NCBI GenBank assembly: GCA_964036155.1
Contig: OZ038422.1
Coordinates: 19,119,201 to 19,183,200, forward strand
Direction: 5' to 3'
From: Diploscapter coronatus
Lineage: Eukaryota > Nematoda > Chromadorea > Rhabditida > Rhabditidae
Length of the DNA: 64,000 nt
Positions 12,782 to 24,521 of the stretch are shown one piece after another. The position numbers and the translations under genes were made by a program. The notes under the pieces were generated by a model. That model had not been told where the DNA came from, ran no database searches, and worked only from the letters and a program-made list of their open reading frames with translations. The first letter of the stretch is position 1; every line of letters starts with the position of its first letter.

Positions 12782-15700
12782 ATGCGGCTATCCCCCTTCA
12801 TCCTTCTTCTACTCCTTCAGGCAGCATTCCAATGTTCAGCTTCAAACACAACAACTCAGCGTGTCATCAAAGCCAAGGACATGGAGAGCCAGCTTTACGA
12901 GGAGCTTCTCTTCTATTACAACAAAGTATGGGCTTTCTTAGAAAGGCAGTGACAAACAAAATTTTGGAATAATGCGTGATATTTGGCATAGTGCCTGCTA
13001 AACGTTTGGAACAATTATGATTATGAGTGCAGTCTGGTTGGTTGAATTATCGTGAGCCAAATTTAGTGAAACTTGTCAGGAATTATCAATTCGGTGTGAA
13101 GGACATGTGAAAAAGCTTTCAATCTAATCAGGGCTGAACAAAGCTTTGTCTTTTGTCTTTGGCTTTTAGTTTTAAAATTTTAGTCTTTGACCAGCTCTGA
13201 ATCTAATGGATCACTATAATGAACATGCCAGTCTGCATTTATAATCATAAATAATTGTTTCAAACTTTTCCGCAGCAACTTAGTTTATCCCCTCTCATTG
13301 CATCAATATTCTTGAAATTGTGCACAATGAGAGACAATATTGATGAACGACAATAACTTCGCAATTTTCATCCAGATTTGTTATCGAAAAACATTTTCAT
13401 TGAAGCACAAACATACAATAGCGACCGGAAGTTTGAAACAATTATTATTACGGGTGCAGTTGGCCTGAACTATTTATAGTGAACTAATTTCATTAAAATT
13501 GCCTCGCAATCATTGCAGATATGCCAGGCTGTATTCATAAAATAATTATTCCAAACTTTCACCCTCCACTGTATCATACATTGTCCAAAAGATTTGCGAG
13601 CCCGTATATGTCGGCATTTAAGTAAAATGAGCAAAATAGGTGCCTCGGCCTGTGAAGAACAGTGCTGACATTCTGACGGTCGATGTTGGAGCATCGCTGA
13701 TTCGCATAATCGATGTGGATGAGAAGGTATTGTCAAGTTCAAAATCTGGGAGGCTATTAAGCGGGGGGAAGTAGTGATTTTTAGTCAGTGCCTTCTTTTC
13801 ACGTGCGATTTCTACCTTTCAAAATAGCCGTGTTATCACACTATTCACCTTCTAAGACATGCTCAAAATTCGATTTTTCTGGGACGGGGACGAACAGAAA
13901 GGGGCGAGTATTTCTCAATATTGGGATTGAGACGGATAAATCTTGAGCATATCTGCCTCCCCGATTTCGGACTAAACAATGTGTGGGCTTTCACAGGTAT
14001 TCGTGTAAAATATTATTTACTTTTCAGAATCAAGTACTGACGACAAATCTATGGCTAGAGATGCGTTGGGTATTAACACATTTGGAAAATCTCGTAAACT
14101 TTAATTCTAGGTCGATTTCAAACTCCGATGGGATCCGCAAGTTTGGGGTGGAGTCAAAGTATGTTGGAGAAAAACTAATTTCTATTCAACAACATAGAAT
14201 TTGAATTGTTCGCTTGCAAAAATAATAACAGATTAAACCAAATCACATCCAATTAACCTATAAAGATAATTTAGAAGCTCCACATACCAGCAGATCAAAT
14301 TTGGCTACCAGACCTGGTTCTCTATAATAATGCTGCCGGAGATCCAGACATAACGATTCTGACAGATGCCTTGGTTACTTACGATGGGACAGTGTTTTGG
14401 CAACCGCCTGCAATCTACAAGTCCTTCTGCTCGGTTAGAGACACTTTATTTACCATTCATGATTAGTCTAGCATTTTTCAGATTGACGTGACATGGTGCG
14501 TAATATTTTGAGGAATAATTTATCACGACGATTTCTTTTTAGTTTTTTTCTTTTTTTTTTTAATTTACAACGCTGAAAATTTAGGTTTCCTTACGATAGA
14601 CAGACTTGTGAAATGAAATTCGGAACATGGACTTATACGGGTCGTTATGTAGATCTGAAACAGCTACCAAAAGGTACAATCCTCAAAACTTATTTGATCC
14701 AGACAAATTTTAAGAAGAGGTTGTTCTCAAGAAGAAAGGGGATGATGACATTGAGTACATGGAGAGAGGAATGGATCTAAGCTTCTTCTACAGGTCGTCT
14801 ATAAATGAAAGAGGTTCTTCATTTGAATCTGAATTTTAATTTCAGTTCCGCAGAATGGGATCTAATATCACTGACGTCGGAACGTCATTCAATGCTCTAC
14901 ACTTCCTGCTGTGGCCCAGAACGCTTCGTGGACATAACTTATTACTTTATTCTGAGGTTTACCTAACTTTATAGTCGAAAAAATGACTAATTTCAAGGAG
15001 AAAGACACTATTCTTCACGTGCAACCTGATCATTCCCTGCTTCCTCATCTCGATTCTGACTACCTTTGTATTTTATTTACCCGATCACAAAATCACGTTC
15101 TCCATCAGCATCCTTGTCACTTTGACTGTGTTCTTCTTAGTAGGCGCCTAGAAGAGTTGCTTCAGCAGAAAGTTCAAGACAATTTAGGTCCTGATCGATC
15201 TCATGCCACCAACGTCTCTCGTCATTCCGATGTTCGGTCGCTACCTTATCACAACAATGATTCTCGTATCCCTTTCGACAGTCGTTTCAGTCTTCACTGT
15301 CAATTTCCGATTTCGATCAGGCTCTGCTCACAAAATGTCGCCGTGGATTCGAGCAATCTTCATCAATTTCCTGCCAAAGTATCGTAATTTATCCAAACAA
15401 AACCATTATTCATCTCTTTAGAATTTTGATAATGAAGCGACCGGTGAAGAAGGAAACGGTTAGTGAGACGAACAAGCTGGTTGATCCAATTGCACTGGTT
15501 GGGAAGAACTATGTCGACGACGCAAAGGTGATTATGCATTGAATATGAATCAGAAATTGGGAAACAATTGCCAGTGAAACTCTCTATACATATTTGCGGA
15601 TATTCTGAACTCGTCTAACCCGAAAAAGAAAATTGAGTGTTTCTGAATGGCACTTACCACTAAATGAACGACCCGCGCGGCCCCTATAGTTAGAGAGGGG

Positions 15701-16962
15701 GTAAAGTAGGGCGAAATAGTGTGGGAAAAGAAAGGGGCCGTCATATAGCTGTTGCCTTTCTAAAGTTTTTCGAACTTTTCTTCATGAAATTCTTGAAAGT
15801 TATTCATTTGGTCACTTCTATTTCGAAAAGATTACCGTATGAAATTGCAGGCGGCCCATAATCTGAGAAAGGAAAGGTCAAAGACGAATTTGCGAGAGAA
15901 ACCAAGCACACAGGCTGTGCTCAACAACGCATTGGATTTGAGAGTGACCGATTCTGAAGGAAGTGTGGAAACAGTGAGTTGACGACTCTAGCATTTTAAT
16001 CTTGAATTGCAAAATTTAGTCATTGAAACCTTTTCTCTGCCCTCGCACAGCAATTGCACCAACTGTCCAATTCAAGAAGACCAAGAGGAAGAGTCATGTT
16101 GATGCCGTCATATTCAACAATTTGCTACAACAAGTCAGAAAATTGACTGAATTCGAAAAATTCAGCAATTCGTTTTCAGGTGCGATTTATTGCTGAGCAT
16201 TTTCGTCATAACGAGAAGGAAAGCGAAGTGAGCGATGACTGGGTTTATGCTGCTAATGTGTTGGATCGATTGTTCCTGATCATATTTTCCGTCCTGAATG
16301 TGGCCACTTCGTTTATAATTCTGGAGGTTAGAACAATATCTCGCAGTATAGTGAAGAAAGTTTTGCGATATCGCTCGAGTTTTCAAGCTGATGTTACAGA
16401 AACATTGAAACCAACAAAATGAAATTCATGGCGATAAATAGTGGTAGATTATCGAGATTAATGCACAGGACCAACGCATTTAATGTTATTAGGAGTGCAT
16501 GAACTCCGAACTTTGACTTCGAAAAAATCCAACTTCAATGGGTTTTAGCAATTTCGACTTCGAGTATAAATAGATCAAAGTTACAAATATCTTGTTTTCA
16601 TTTTTTCATGAAAAATTTAACTACCAAGATCTACCAATTTTCAACAAAATTATCTTATTTTAGGTTCAAAAATTCCTTTTTTTGTCATTTTGGGACTATT
16701 GGGTTATTTTTGGGTTAAATTATCATTTCGGGCACTTTCCATTTCTAGTTTCCGAAATCTGAAAATGCACCTTCCGCCCAACACTGACTCTGAAATGATC
16801 ATTAAAAATTCATCATGGTGCAAAACTACTCAATATGATAACCTTCTTGATAGACGACTTAGCACATTATTGCAGGCTCCCTCCCTCTACGACAGATCAG
16901 AACCTCTCAACATCACAGTGCCCTCGAAACCTCTCGGCATGGCCAGTCTTTTCAATGCTTGA
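12782..16962 (+). CDS. Nicotinic acetylcholine receptor alpha-type subunit
   Basis: Sixteen exons sum to 1683 bases, 560 residues. It is a cys-loop ligand-gated channel subunit of the plasma membrane. The start at 12782 gives a signal peptide ([13 protein letters not shown]) and then the conserved [11 protein letters not shown]. Seen in order: [28 protein letters not shown] (loop A), the 13-residue cys-loop from [16 protein letters not shown], and the vicinal cysteine pair YTSCC of loop C, which marks an alpha-type subunit. Next come M1, M2 ([16 protein letters not shown]), M3 ([13 protein letters not shown]), a cytoplasmic loop from LPKILIMKRP, and M4 ([13 protein letters not shown]), ending in APSLYD and a short tail. 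One exon, 14482-14495, is only 14 bases. The M1-M2 loop reads YLPDHK instead of the usual six-residue stretch with GEK. Intron 1 holds nested transposon remnants. Confidence 0.92.
12996..13275. repeat. Fold-back element, copy 1 (interrupted)
   Basis: The left end (from about 13003, GTTTGGAACAATTATGATTA) and right end (to about 13271) are imperfect inverted repeats. A related copy lies at 13429-13562. This copy is interrupted by the hAT-like insert at 13129-13199. Confidence 0.55.
13129..13199. mobile_element. hAT-like MITE with perfect 8-base duplication
   Basis: 71 bases beginning CAGGGCTG and ending CAGCTCTG, flanked on both sides by AATCTAAT (13121-13128 and 13200-13207). It lies inside the fold-back at 12996-13275, in intron 1 of the nicotinic receptor gene. 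Confidence 0.75.
13429..13562. repeat. Fold-back element, copy 2
   Basis: Same ends as the element at 12996-13275 (left GTTTGAAACAATTATTATTA, right end its inverted repeat) but without the 71-base insert. Same intron of the nicotinic receptor gene. Confidence 0.55.
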
Positions 16963-17150
16963 GTTATAAAATAACGACGACATCTGCACACAATTACAGC
17001 CTGCCTTGTGAAAATGTCACAAAACAGCGATACTAATCTGACGAACTCATAAATCACTACGGGTAGTTTTCTTTAAATTTACGATGTTTTGTTTTTCCTC
17101 CAATTTTGCATCGAATAATGTTTATTTTTAGCTAAGAAATAAAATACGTG

Positions 17151-18999
17151 TCATTTCCATTCAGTCGAACAAAACACGATTCGTTCACCGATGTATTGAA
17201 GTCCGCGATAATTCGCACTACAGATTGATCGGAATTCGTCTATCTAAAGGAGTTAATGAATTATTGCAAATCGAGATACGAGTATTTTAGATAAATCCAA
17301 TTCCAGTTTATAACATAGCGGTCGAAGAAACTATGAGTGTGATGAGGGAAAAATCGTGCATCGTTCATTCAGAGCATAATCCAGAGAATATCAGAATAAT
17401 TTTTTAGAGATCACGCACGAGCTAGAAATTTAGATGAAGCAGTATGCGAACAGAGAGCTTTTTTCTCACATGTAAAAGATGACTCTAGTATGATGAATTG
17501 AACCAAAGAATACCTAATCATAATTTTATCGAGAAAGAATATCGCAACATTTTTTTTAGAAATTAAACTGGTAGCGAATGGGGAAATATATTATCAAAAG
17601 TTGGAATAAATTTTAATTTGATTATCTTAACAGGCTAGTGGTTGTTAGTTGATAAAATTTCATCAGTTCAAATATAATTTTCTAGAGAATGGAAGAATAA
17701 GCACGAAGAATAAAACGTAAAATAATTAAGAGACATTTGTAATATTGTAGGCGCTCAATTCTTAGAGATGCAAAGTGGGGTATGCCTTTGTGGACTGGCC
17801 TAATGCATAGCCGCGACGAATTCGATGAATTTATTTTCACTCGAGCCTAAATTCGATAATCCAATTGCTGCTGAGCGAATTAAACACAAAACTCTACAAA
17901 AACTAATGTAATTTCGAAAATAGTTCGTAAATATAGGTCAATTAGGAGTAAATTGTCCAATTAAATAGGGTAATTAACGAAACTAGCAGAAAAAGCCATA
18001 GTCGATTTTAGGTTCAAGCGAAAATAAATCATCGCGGCTGTTCATTAGGCTACGTCCACAAAGGCATACCCTCACTTTGTGCCTCCAAGAATTGGGCGCC
18101 CACAATATCATTTCAGCAAATTGCTTATATCACCTGTTTTGCAGAAATCTCGATGGGTGTTAGGAGAATTGTCCATAAAACACATTCATTATATGGGTTT
18201 GTAGTCAAACTGCCTTCGTAGAACAAATAATCCGAATCTAAATTTTCGAAAAGAATGAGAAAGCCAAGTCGTTCAAGAGAATATACGCTGTGGAATGAGT
18301 TGACACAGGTCGAATTCTGGTGGAAGCTTGACAGAAGTTCGTTGGATTAGAGCATCTTTTATCCGATCTGTCAAAAGTCCATATGCATCGTTATGATTTC
18401 CTTCCTGAATTTGCTGGCTCTTCAATGAGGTTAACAGGCTGAAGAGTACATTAATGAAAACCGCAACAACTGTGAATCCGTCTGGATGGCAGAGAGCATT
18501 TTCAGGCGATTCATACGACTCGTTATAAAATACGAAATGGGCCTAAACAATGAAGTAATTTCATAATTCTATTAAAAAAGGTAGGAACCTCGAGTGGAAA
18601 TGCGGCCCCATTGAGAGTGTGCTCACTGCCACAGGAGTTATCTTCTCCCCAGTGAAAATGAAATTGAACGAATCGGAAAGTTCCCGGTAGATGTGATGCA
18701 GTCAAAGCTGAATTACAGAGGTTTTCTTTTTCAATTTTATCTAGCAACTTATAACCTACTCGTATTCGAGTTTTCAGCCGCTAGTACTTTGCAGCTACTC
18801 GGGCCAGTAACCAGTCTCTCACAATCCCCTTTCTTGAAGTTTAAATGCAGCAAGTTTGGCTACAATTGAATTTTTGAAATAATAAAAATTAATTCATGCT
18901 TACTTCGCATTTCTTCCTATCGCATTTGATTCGATCTGGCACAATATCGATAGGACTTTGATGGCAATGTTTGAGGCTATCCAACAAAGAACGATACAT
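17151..18999 (-). CDS. Alpha-carbonic anhydrase
   Basis: Six exons (18999-18904, 18859-18760, 18707-18589, 18542-18287, 18237-18134, 17243-17151) sum to 768 bases, 255 residues. Alpha-carbonic anhydrases hydrate CO2 at a zinc held by three histidines. Seen here: QSPIDI near the start, QFHFHWG (two zinc His), GSEHTLNG, F-P-L-E-A-H (third zinc His), DGFTVVAVF, the substrate-site YEGSLTT, PIEIS and the final NYRGLQ. The proton-shuttle His64 position (usually NNGHS) reads V-T-G-P-S-S, so catalysis may be slower. The chosen ATG gives no signal peptide, while a hydrophobic stretch upstream is in another frame, so the N terminus is less certain. The last intron (18133-17244) contains a large fold-back element. 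Confidence 0.87.
17741..18108. mobile_element. Fold-back (MITE-like) element in carbonic anhydrase intron
   Basis: Arms of about 105 bases, 17741-17853 and 18006-18108, are imperfect reverse complements (for example TATGCCTTTGTGGAC against GTCCACAAAGGCATA). They surround an AT-rich core of about 150 bases. No protein is encoded. Confidence 0.7.
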
Positions 19000-20008
19000 T
19001 CGAGAGGATAAGAAAGAGGAGGAAACTAACTGCACAAATGAATGGATGAAAGTGAAAAAGAGAAGGGGTAGCCCTCGAAATGAAAGGAATCGGTTGCCGA
19101 GGGAACGTGAGCGGAGAAAAAGGAGATGAGAAGGCGCAATTGCACTCGACTAATTGAAACTCGTAAAAAGTCAAGGTATGAAGAAGTTTTGTCAAATTAT
19201 TATTTCAATTTTATCGTGAATGTTACATCTACCGAATAACTTTGTAATTGCAAATAAAACTGTTTTACCTCAATCCTCAGAATAAGGAATTAGTTGGAAT
19301 TTTTTAAGGCTCGGAAATATAAAATTTCTATAAGTTTTTTTCTTGTGATTAGTTCCATGATTCAATATATTTCATACTTCAAGGATAAACAAATTGTCAA
19401 TAGCCAGACCATTGAATACAGAGCGTACAAGAAAATATGAACATTCCATGTAAGCTGAAAATCATGTCACACTAAATTTCAATAAACGTACTGTATGACA
19501 CTTGAAGAGATTTGATTAGGCTAGATTATGACCAATATATGCGAAGTCGGAGTTTTGACTTCGAAAATATATAAATCTGATCTTACCCATTACTGATCCA
19601 TAATCATAAATCTAACAGAATTTTTCAACAAAGTCTTTCCATGCTTGCTGAGATCATTCAGTCTTATACTATGTTAACTTCATGATATTTTGGCTTCAAG
19701 TGAATTTTCTATTACAAGCAAGAAGTATGTGTGGTATGCGCCTATCTGCCAGTATGCAGTGTGAGGAAACGAATGAATGACTGAATGAAGCCGTCAAAGT
19801 TGCCTGGTTTCTTGTTATTTTCAGGCTTTTTCCGAGTCAGACAATCGTCTTCTGCAGTCGCAGTTTTTGCACCATTCCCCTCCCATTGCCCTGACTCCTT
19901 CGCCTTCCCTCTATACTTTCTCCTTAACAATGGCCTCCAACCGGCTACGGGTCGTTCATATTCCGGCTATATAAACCGAAAGATAGGAAATGTCGTCGGA
20001 ATCCGACG
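19000..20008. other. Divergent intergenic region
   Basis: Region between carbonic anhydrase (-) and the His-rich gene (+). 19019-19140 on the plus strand is purine-rich, 19200-19700 AT-rich. A TATA box for the plus-strand gene is listed separately. Nothing else is supported. Confidence 0.4.
19968..19975 (+). promoter_or_regulatory. TATA box of the His-rich gene
   Basis: TATATAAA 34 bases upstream of the ATG at 20009. A start site about 30 bases downstream of it would leave a leader of only a few bases, which suggests strong, TATA-driven expression with a very short 5' end. Confidence 0.6.
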
Positions 20009-21638
20009 ATGCGTGCGCTCCTCGCTTCATTTCTTTTGCTTGTCCCTCTGATCGCAGCGTTTCCTCCATCATACTCATCATCCAGGTCAGTAGTTTTCAT
20101 CATACATTGTAAAATATTCTATCAATAATAAGATTCATTAATTTGCTATCAGGTTTTAGAATTTGTTTACCTAGACGCTTTAATTCATATTAAACTTTCT
20201 GATTCGATGTCGAATTTAATTTGACTGTCAAATTTCAAGTTACGGTCACGACGATGCGAAGTACAGCAGCGGTCACGATTCCAAGTATTCGTTAGGCGAT
20301 GACCATAAAGAAAATCATGGTGGATTTGATCATGGAGAGCACGGGTGAGTAAAGCGCTTTTCAAATTATTGAAGGGAGTGAAATTTTTAGGTATTATTCA
20401 GCCGACAAGAAAGCATCCTACGATACGTATGCAAAGGAAGCCGATGCACACAAACACGAGTCCGATGGACACAAGGAGGGATCTGGCAAGAAGCACAGCG
20501 ATGCTGCCAACGCCTATGAGAAAAGTATGGCTTTGGAAATCACCTAGTCGTGTTAACCAAAACCATCCAAAAAGATACTATACAAGGCCAAAGTATATAA
20601 TGCAGACATGCACATTTGCGCGTAAACTCATTTACTTTCGCGGTTTTTAGCGATGAAATTTCAACAATTTTTTGCTTTGTTTTTAAAAATTCTCAGGTGA
20701 TAGAGTATGCATTTGCGAATAAGAGATTACAAGAAAAATTACAGTAGTTTCCAAATTTGGTCATTCAAAAGTTGAAAATCAATAGCCGTTTTTATTGACG
20801 CTCGTGTCCTATGTGTTATGCATGCATGATAAGTAGAAGAGGATAGAGGAAAATACGACTGTGGTTTTTTGATTAACTAAAAAAATGATCCTTCAAGATG
20901 ATAAAATGTTCAATTCAGACGTGAAGCACAAGTCATACGGATTCTTTGATGTTCATTACGTTCAGCCGCAGTATCACATCGAGAAATTTCACTCTGACGA
21001 AAAGCACGCAAATGCATACGAAATGGATGATCAGTTAGTGTTGATTCTTCCTTTAGAAGAGATAAAAATGGATCTGATATTTATCAAGCTTTCCAAGATT
21101 TGGAAATCCAAGCTTTAGTTATGAAAACCTGAAATTTTAGCAACAAAAATGCTCATCACAAAGACGGCGAAGGCTATCACTCCAAGGGATACACAAGCTA
21201 TGGTAAAAATGAATAAATTCACGAATATATCAGTAAAATGTTTCAGGCAAGGAGCAGCAAAAGCACGGAGATGAGGGTGACTACTACTCGAATCACGATG
21301 CCGGACACAAGGTAAAATAATTTATCGTTGAAAATCTTCGAAGTGACTTTATTAACGATTATTAATGTGATAACAATCGACAATTTCAGAACGAACACGA
21401 TTACGATGCCTTCAAGTCGCATTACGGTAGATGAAGAATTGATGAATTAAAAAAGAATTATAAATTCGTTTTAGGCACTCATGGTAGTCACGGAAAGGAC
21501 TACGATGGACATGGAAGCAAGTACGAAAAGGAGTACGAATCCGCCCCATATTATGGATCACAGTATGAACCTCATCATGACACTCACTATTCTTCTTATG
21601 AACCACATGATTACAATCACTATTCGCCATATCACTGA
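20009..21638 (+). CDS. Secreted His/Tyr/Lys/Gly-rich protein
   Basis: Eight exons sum to 759 bases, 252 residues. It starts with a signal peptide (MRALLASFLLLVPLIAA). The remainder is almost wholly His, Lys, Asp, Gly, Ser and Tyr in short H-G, K-H and Y-x-x-H patterns, such as GHDDAKYSSGHDSKY and the ending HYSPYH. There are no cysteines. Such composition is known in invertebrate cuticle and sclerotised structural proteins and in metal-binding secreted proteins, but I recognise no specific family. Exons are short and mostly begin or end in GGN codons, which fits growth by exon shuffling of repeat units. The TATA box at 19968-19975 suggests tightly timed expression. Confidence 0.78.
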
Positions 21639-22078
21639 GAAATACCTGTTCCGCTAATAAATTGTTCCAAACTATGGTGAATTGTGAAAAGAATTAGGAG
21701 CATAAAAAGTAACAAAAAATGAAGATATGTAGTGCCCTGAAAATTAGAGATCAAAGCTGAATTTTGATAGGCTGTCGATAAAATGAACAGGGAATTCTTC
21801 AGTTAAATTGATTTCAAAACGTTCAACGTTTATTTGATTCTTCAGCTGATAAGTTTTAGGAGTTCAGTGAAATGAATGAATTAGAAAAAGTGTCATACTG
21901 TAATCAAAATAGCAGTTTAACTTTTGACAAGTGAATTCATTAGTTTCAAAATATTGAGTATGGTCATGAAAATATCTTGTCAATGACCTTTATTGATAAG
22001 ACAAATGATATTTTATGAAAATATTTATTCAACAATGATTAAAAAGTAAAGTTAAAACGAAATTAATTTGATGACAGA

Positions 22079-24521
22079 TTAATAGCATTTTGCTACGATT
22101 CTCCACTTATTCTGATTTAAATCGTATTCCTCAATGAATGGAACTTTCTCTTTCTTTTTAAAATCGGAATAACTACAAATATACGATTGCCTACAAGAGT
22201 TAGATATTCAATGAAAACATACCCACCAATTGCGTAAAGTTTCCCATTTGAAGGCAAAAGTGAGTGACAGTTCCGTGGATAATTCATATCTGCTATATTT
22301 ATCAATTCTCCATTTGACTGATTGGGATTAGGTTTAAAAACTATGCATGATTTTAAATACGTATTGTTACTGACACTAAACATAAAAATCATTATTTTCG
22401 AATAAAATTAATCCAAAATATCTTACTCGCATCCTCCTGTAATATAAATTTTGTCGTTTATGCAAGCAACCCCTGCTACATCTCTCTTGCAGTCAATTTT
22501 TTCAGCTTCTTTCCACTGACTTGCACTTTCATTATACTGGTAAATCATATTTGTCCTGTTGGCAGTATCAATAACTGAAAGAATATTTTTAATTTGAATT
22601 TAATTGAGCCAATTGATTAATTTAGCACATTGTTGTTTCCAAAGAAGTGGAAAACATAGAATGCAGTCTTTTTCAGTCAATGTCAGTATGAGCCACATAT
22701 ACACAATATCACTCTTTTATGAGTTTTCCCTGATTGTCCTTCATTTTTCTAATTTATTTTGCTATTTTGTTTCAATTAGCATTCGCCAATTATCATCTGT
22801 TATCGATTTTAAATGAGTTGATAGGTCAATCAACGAACATTCACCACAAACAAAATCGAAAAATTGGTGGAACAATGTCGCCAAGGAGTGATTGACATTG
22901 TGTATACTTGACACTCACTCTTCCATTGGCGAAAGAAAATCTCAATCTATTTCCTCCCATTCCATCTGACAATCATAATATTAAGGATACCATATAGCTT
23001 GCCCATGCATATGACACTTGCACCATATCGGATATTAGTTCCTGTTGGAAATGCAGTAAATTCTTTCCATGCTCCTTCGCAATTTTTCTAAAATTTTTTA
23101 ATTCGTTTTGATTGCAATTTAAATATATTATCTTTATTTAAGTATAGACAAGCATACTAGTATTTTATTTCCCTTTGCATTATCCAAATAGAGTAAATCA
23201 TTTTTGAAGTATGTTAGAATTCCTCCGCTATCGCAGTCAGGCATATTACCTAATTTAATACTAGTAGTTTGTATTATGAGATTGATCACAATAATCAATA
23301 AATTAAATTAAAACGCAAATAGTAGGTACATTTTCTTTTCAATTAAAATGATACTAACCTTTGTCAGTTATTGAAGAATTATTTGCATCGAACATTTCTA
23401 ATTTCTTCGGGGAAGAATTAAAACCAAACATCTAAAATATTTGTGAGTCAAGCTCTTCAATTTTTTTTTTTGAAATTGAGTAAATGATCATTTATGAATA
23501 AGCAACACCTTTTTCTGATCATTAACATAGTTGGTGTTTGAAGAAGCTTCTATATTAAACGAAAATTTTCCCACATCACTAACTTGGTATGTAATAGAAC
23601 TAAATGAGCATATAAATTGTTTTACCCAATCTGAAATGATTTAACGATTAGCCAATCAATTTAGTGAAAGCCAACCATAGAAATATAATATCGACTCCTT
23701 AGAAGCTTGATTTAATAAAGAATTAATCATAATGGCAGATAGTTGGGAGCGCAAATTTGGCTCAACTTCTTTAGCATATTGTTGAATTATTTGATGCTGA
23801 ATCACGAAAATATCAATTGATTAATTATTTAATTAAAAATAAATGATCTATTTAATGAATATGAAAAATTAACCTGTCTACTTTGTAAAGCAAGTTGAAT
23901 ATCCAGAGATTTATTTGACTCATTTAATGTTGTTTCATTATCATCTGGTAATTCCCTTCAATTCAAATTTATCGATTTTTAGAAGAATTTAACTATTTTA
24001 CAAGTGTTCTGAACTGGTCCATTTTAGAAATTCTCCATAATCATTTAGTGATCTCCGCAATTCAAAGACGTCTTTATAAAATTCATCTAAACTTTAATTA
24101 ATTATTGAATTGAGTAACATTTCATTCAAACCTAAACTGGGCTGTTGCGACAATATCAATTTTAGTATGGCTTGCATTCGAGGGGTTTGTTTAGTGATGA
24201 ATTCGGGAATCTAAATATTAACAAACTATATCCACCAAGAGAATAATGCAATACCGTTTCTCTATCGATTTCAAAACGCCACTTTCGATATGCTTTGTTT
24301 ATCTGGTCAGATTGTGTTGCCATAAAAGTGTCGAAAAATTGTAATTTATCTGATTTTGATTCATCAGACAACTTCCATACTTTACTCAATATGGCTTTAT
24401 TCTTTTCATCCAATAATTGAAGAAATTCAGGTGGTATTTCGACCAACTGAAAATTAGTTTACATATAAAGGCTAAAAATGGACATACTCACCGGATTTGA
24501 CGATTCGTCTGCATTCGGCAT
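22079..24521 (-). CDS. Kelch-repeat protein with helical N-terminal region
   Basis: Fourteen exons sum to 1419 bases, 472 residues. First exon 24521-24492, last 22172-22079. The first 280 residues are helical and acidic (from VEIPPEFLQLLDEKNKAIL) with no BTB domain. They weakly recall nematode SXP/RAL-2-type domains, but I would not assign that. The last 190 residues contain kelch blades: LYGDGMGG, DKIYITGG and GKLYAIGGY, each followed by a Tyr/Trp-containing strand such as EEYDLNQNKWRI. The blades are divergent and probably form an incomplete or short propeller. The junction at 22915/22574 is uncertain, since GTGAGT and GTGTCA donors are both possible and only the second keeps phase. No signal peptide is seen, so an intracellular adaptor role is plausible. 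Confidence 0.75.
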
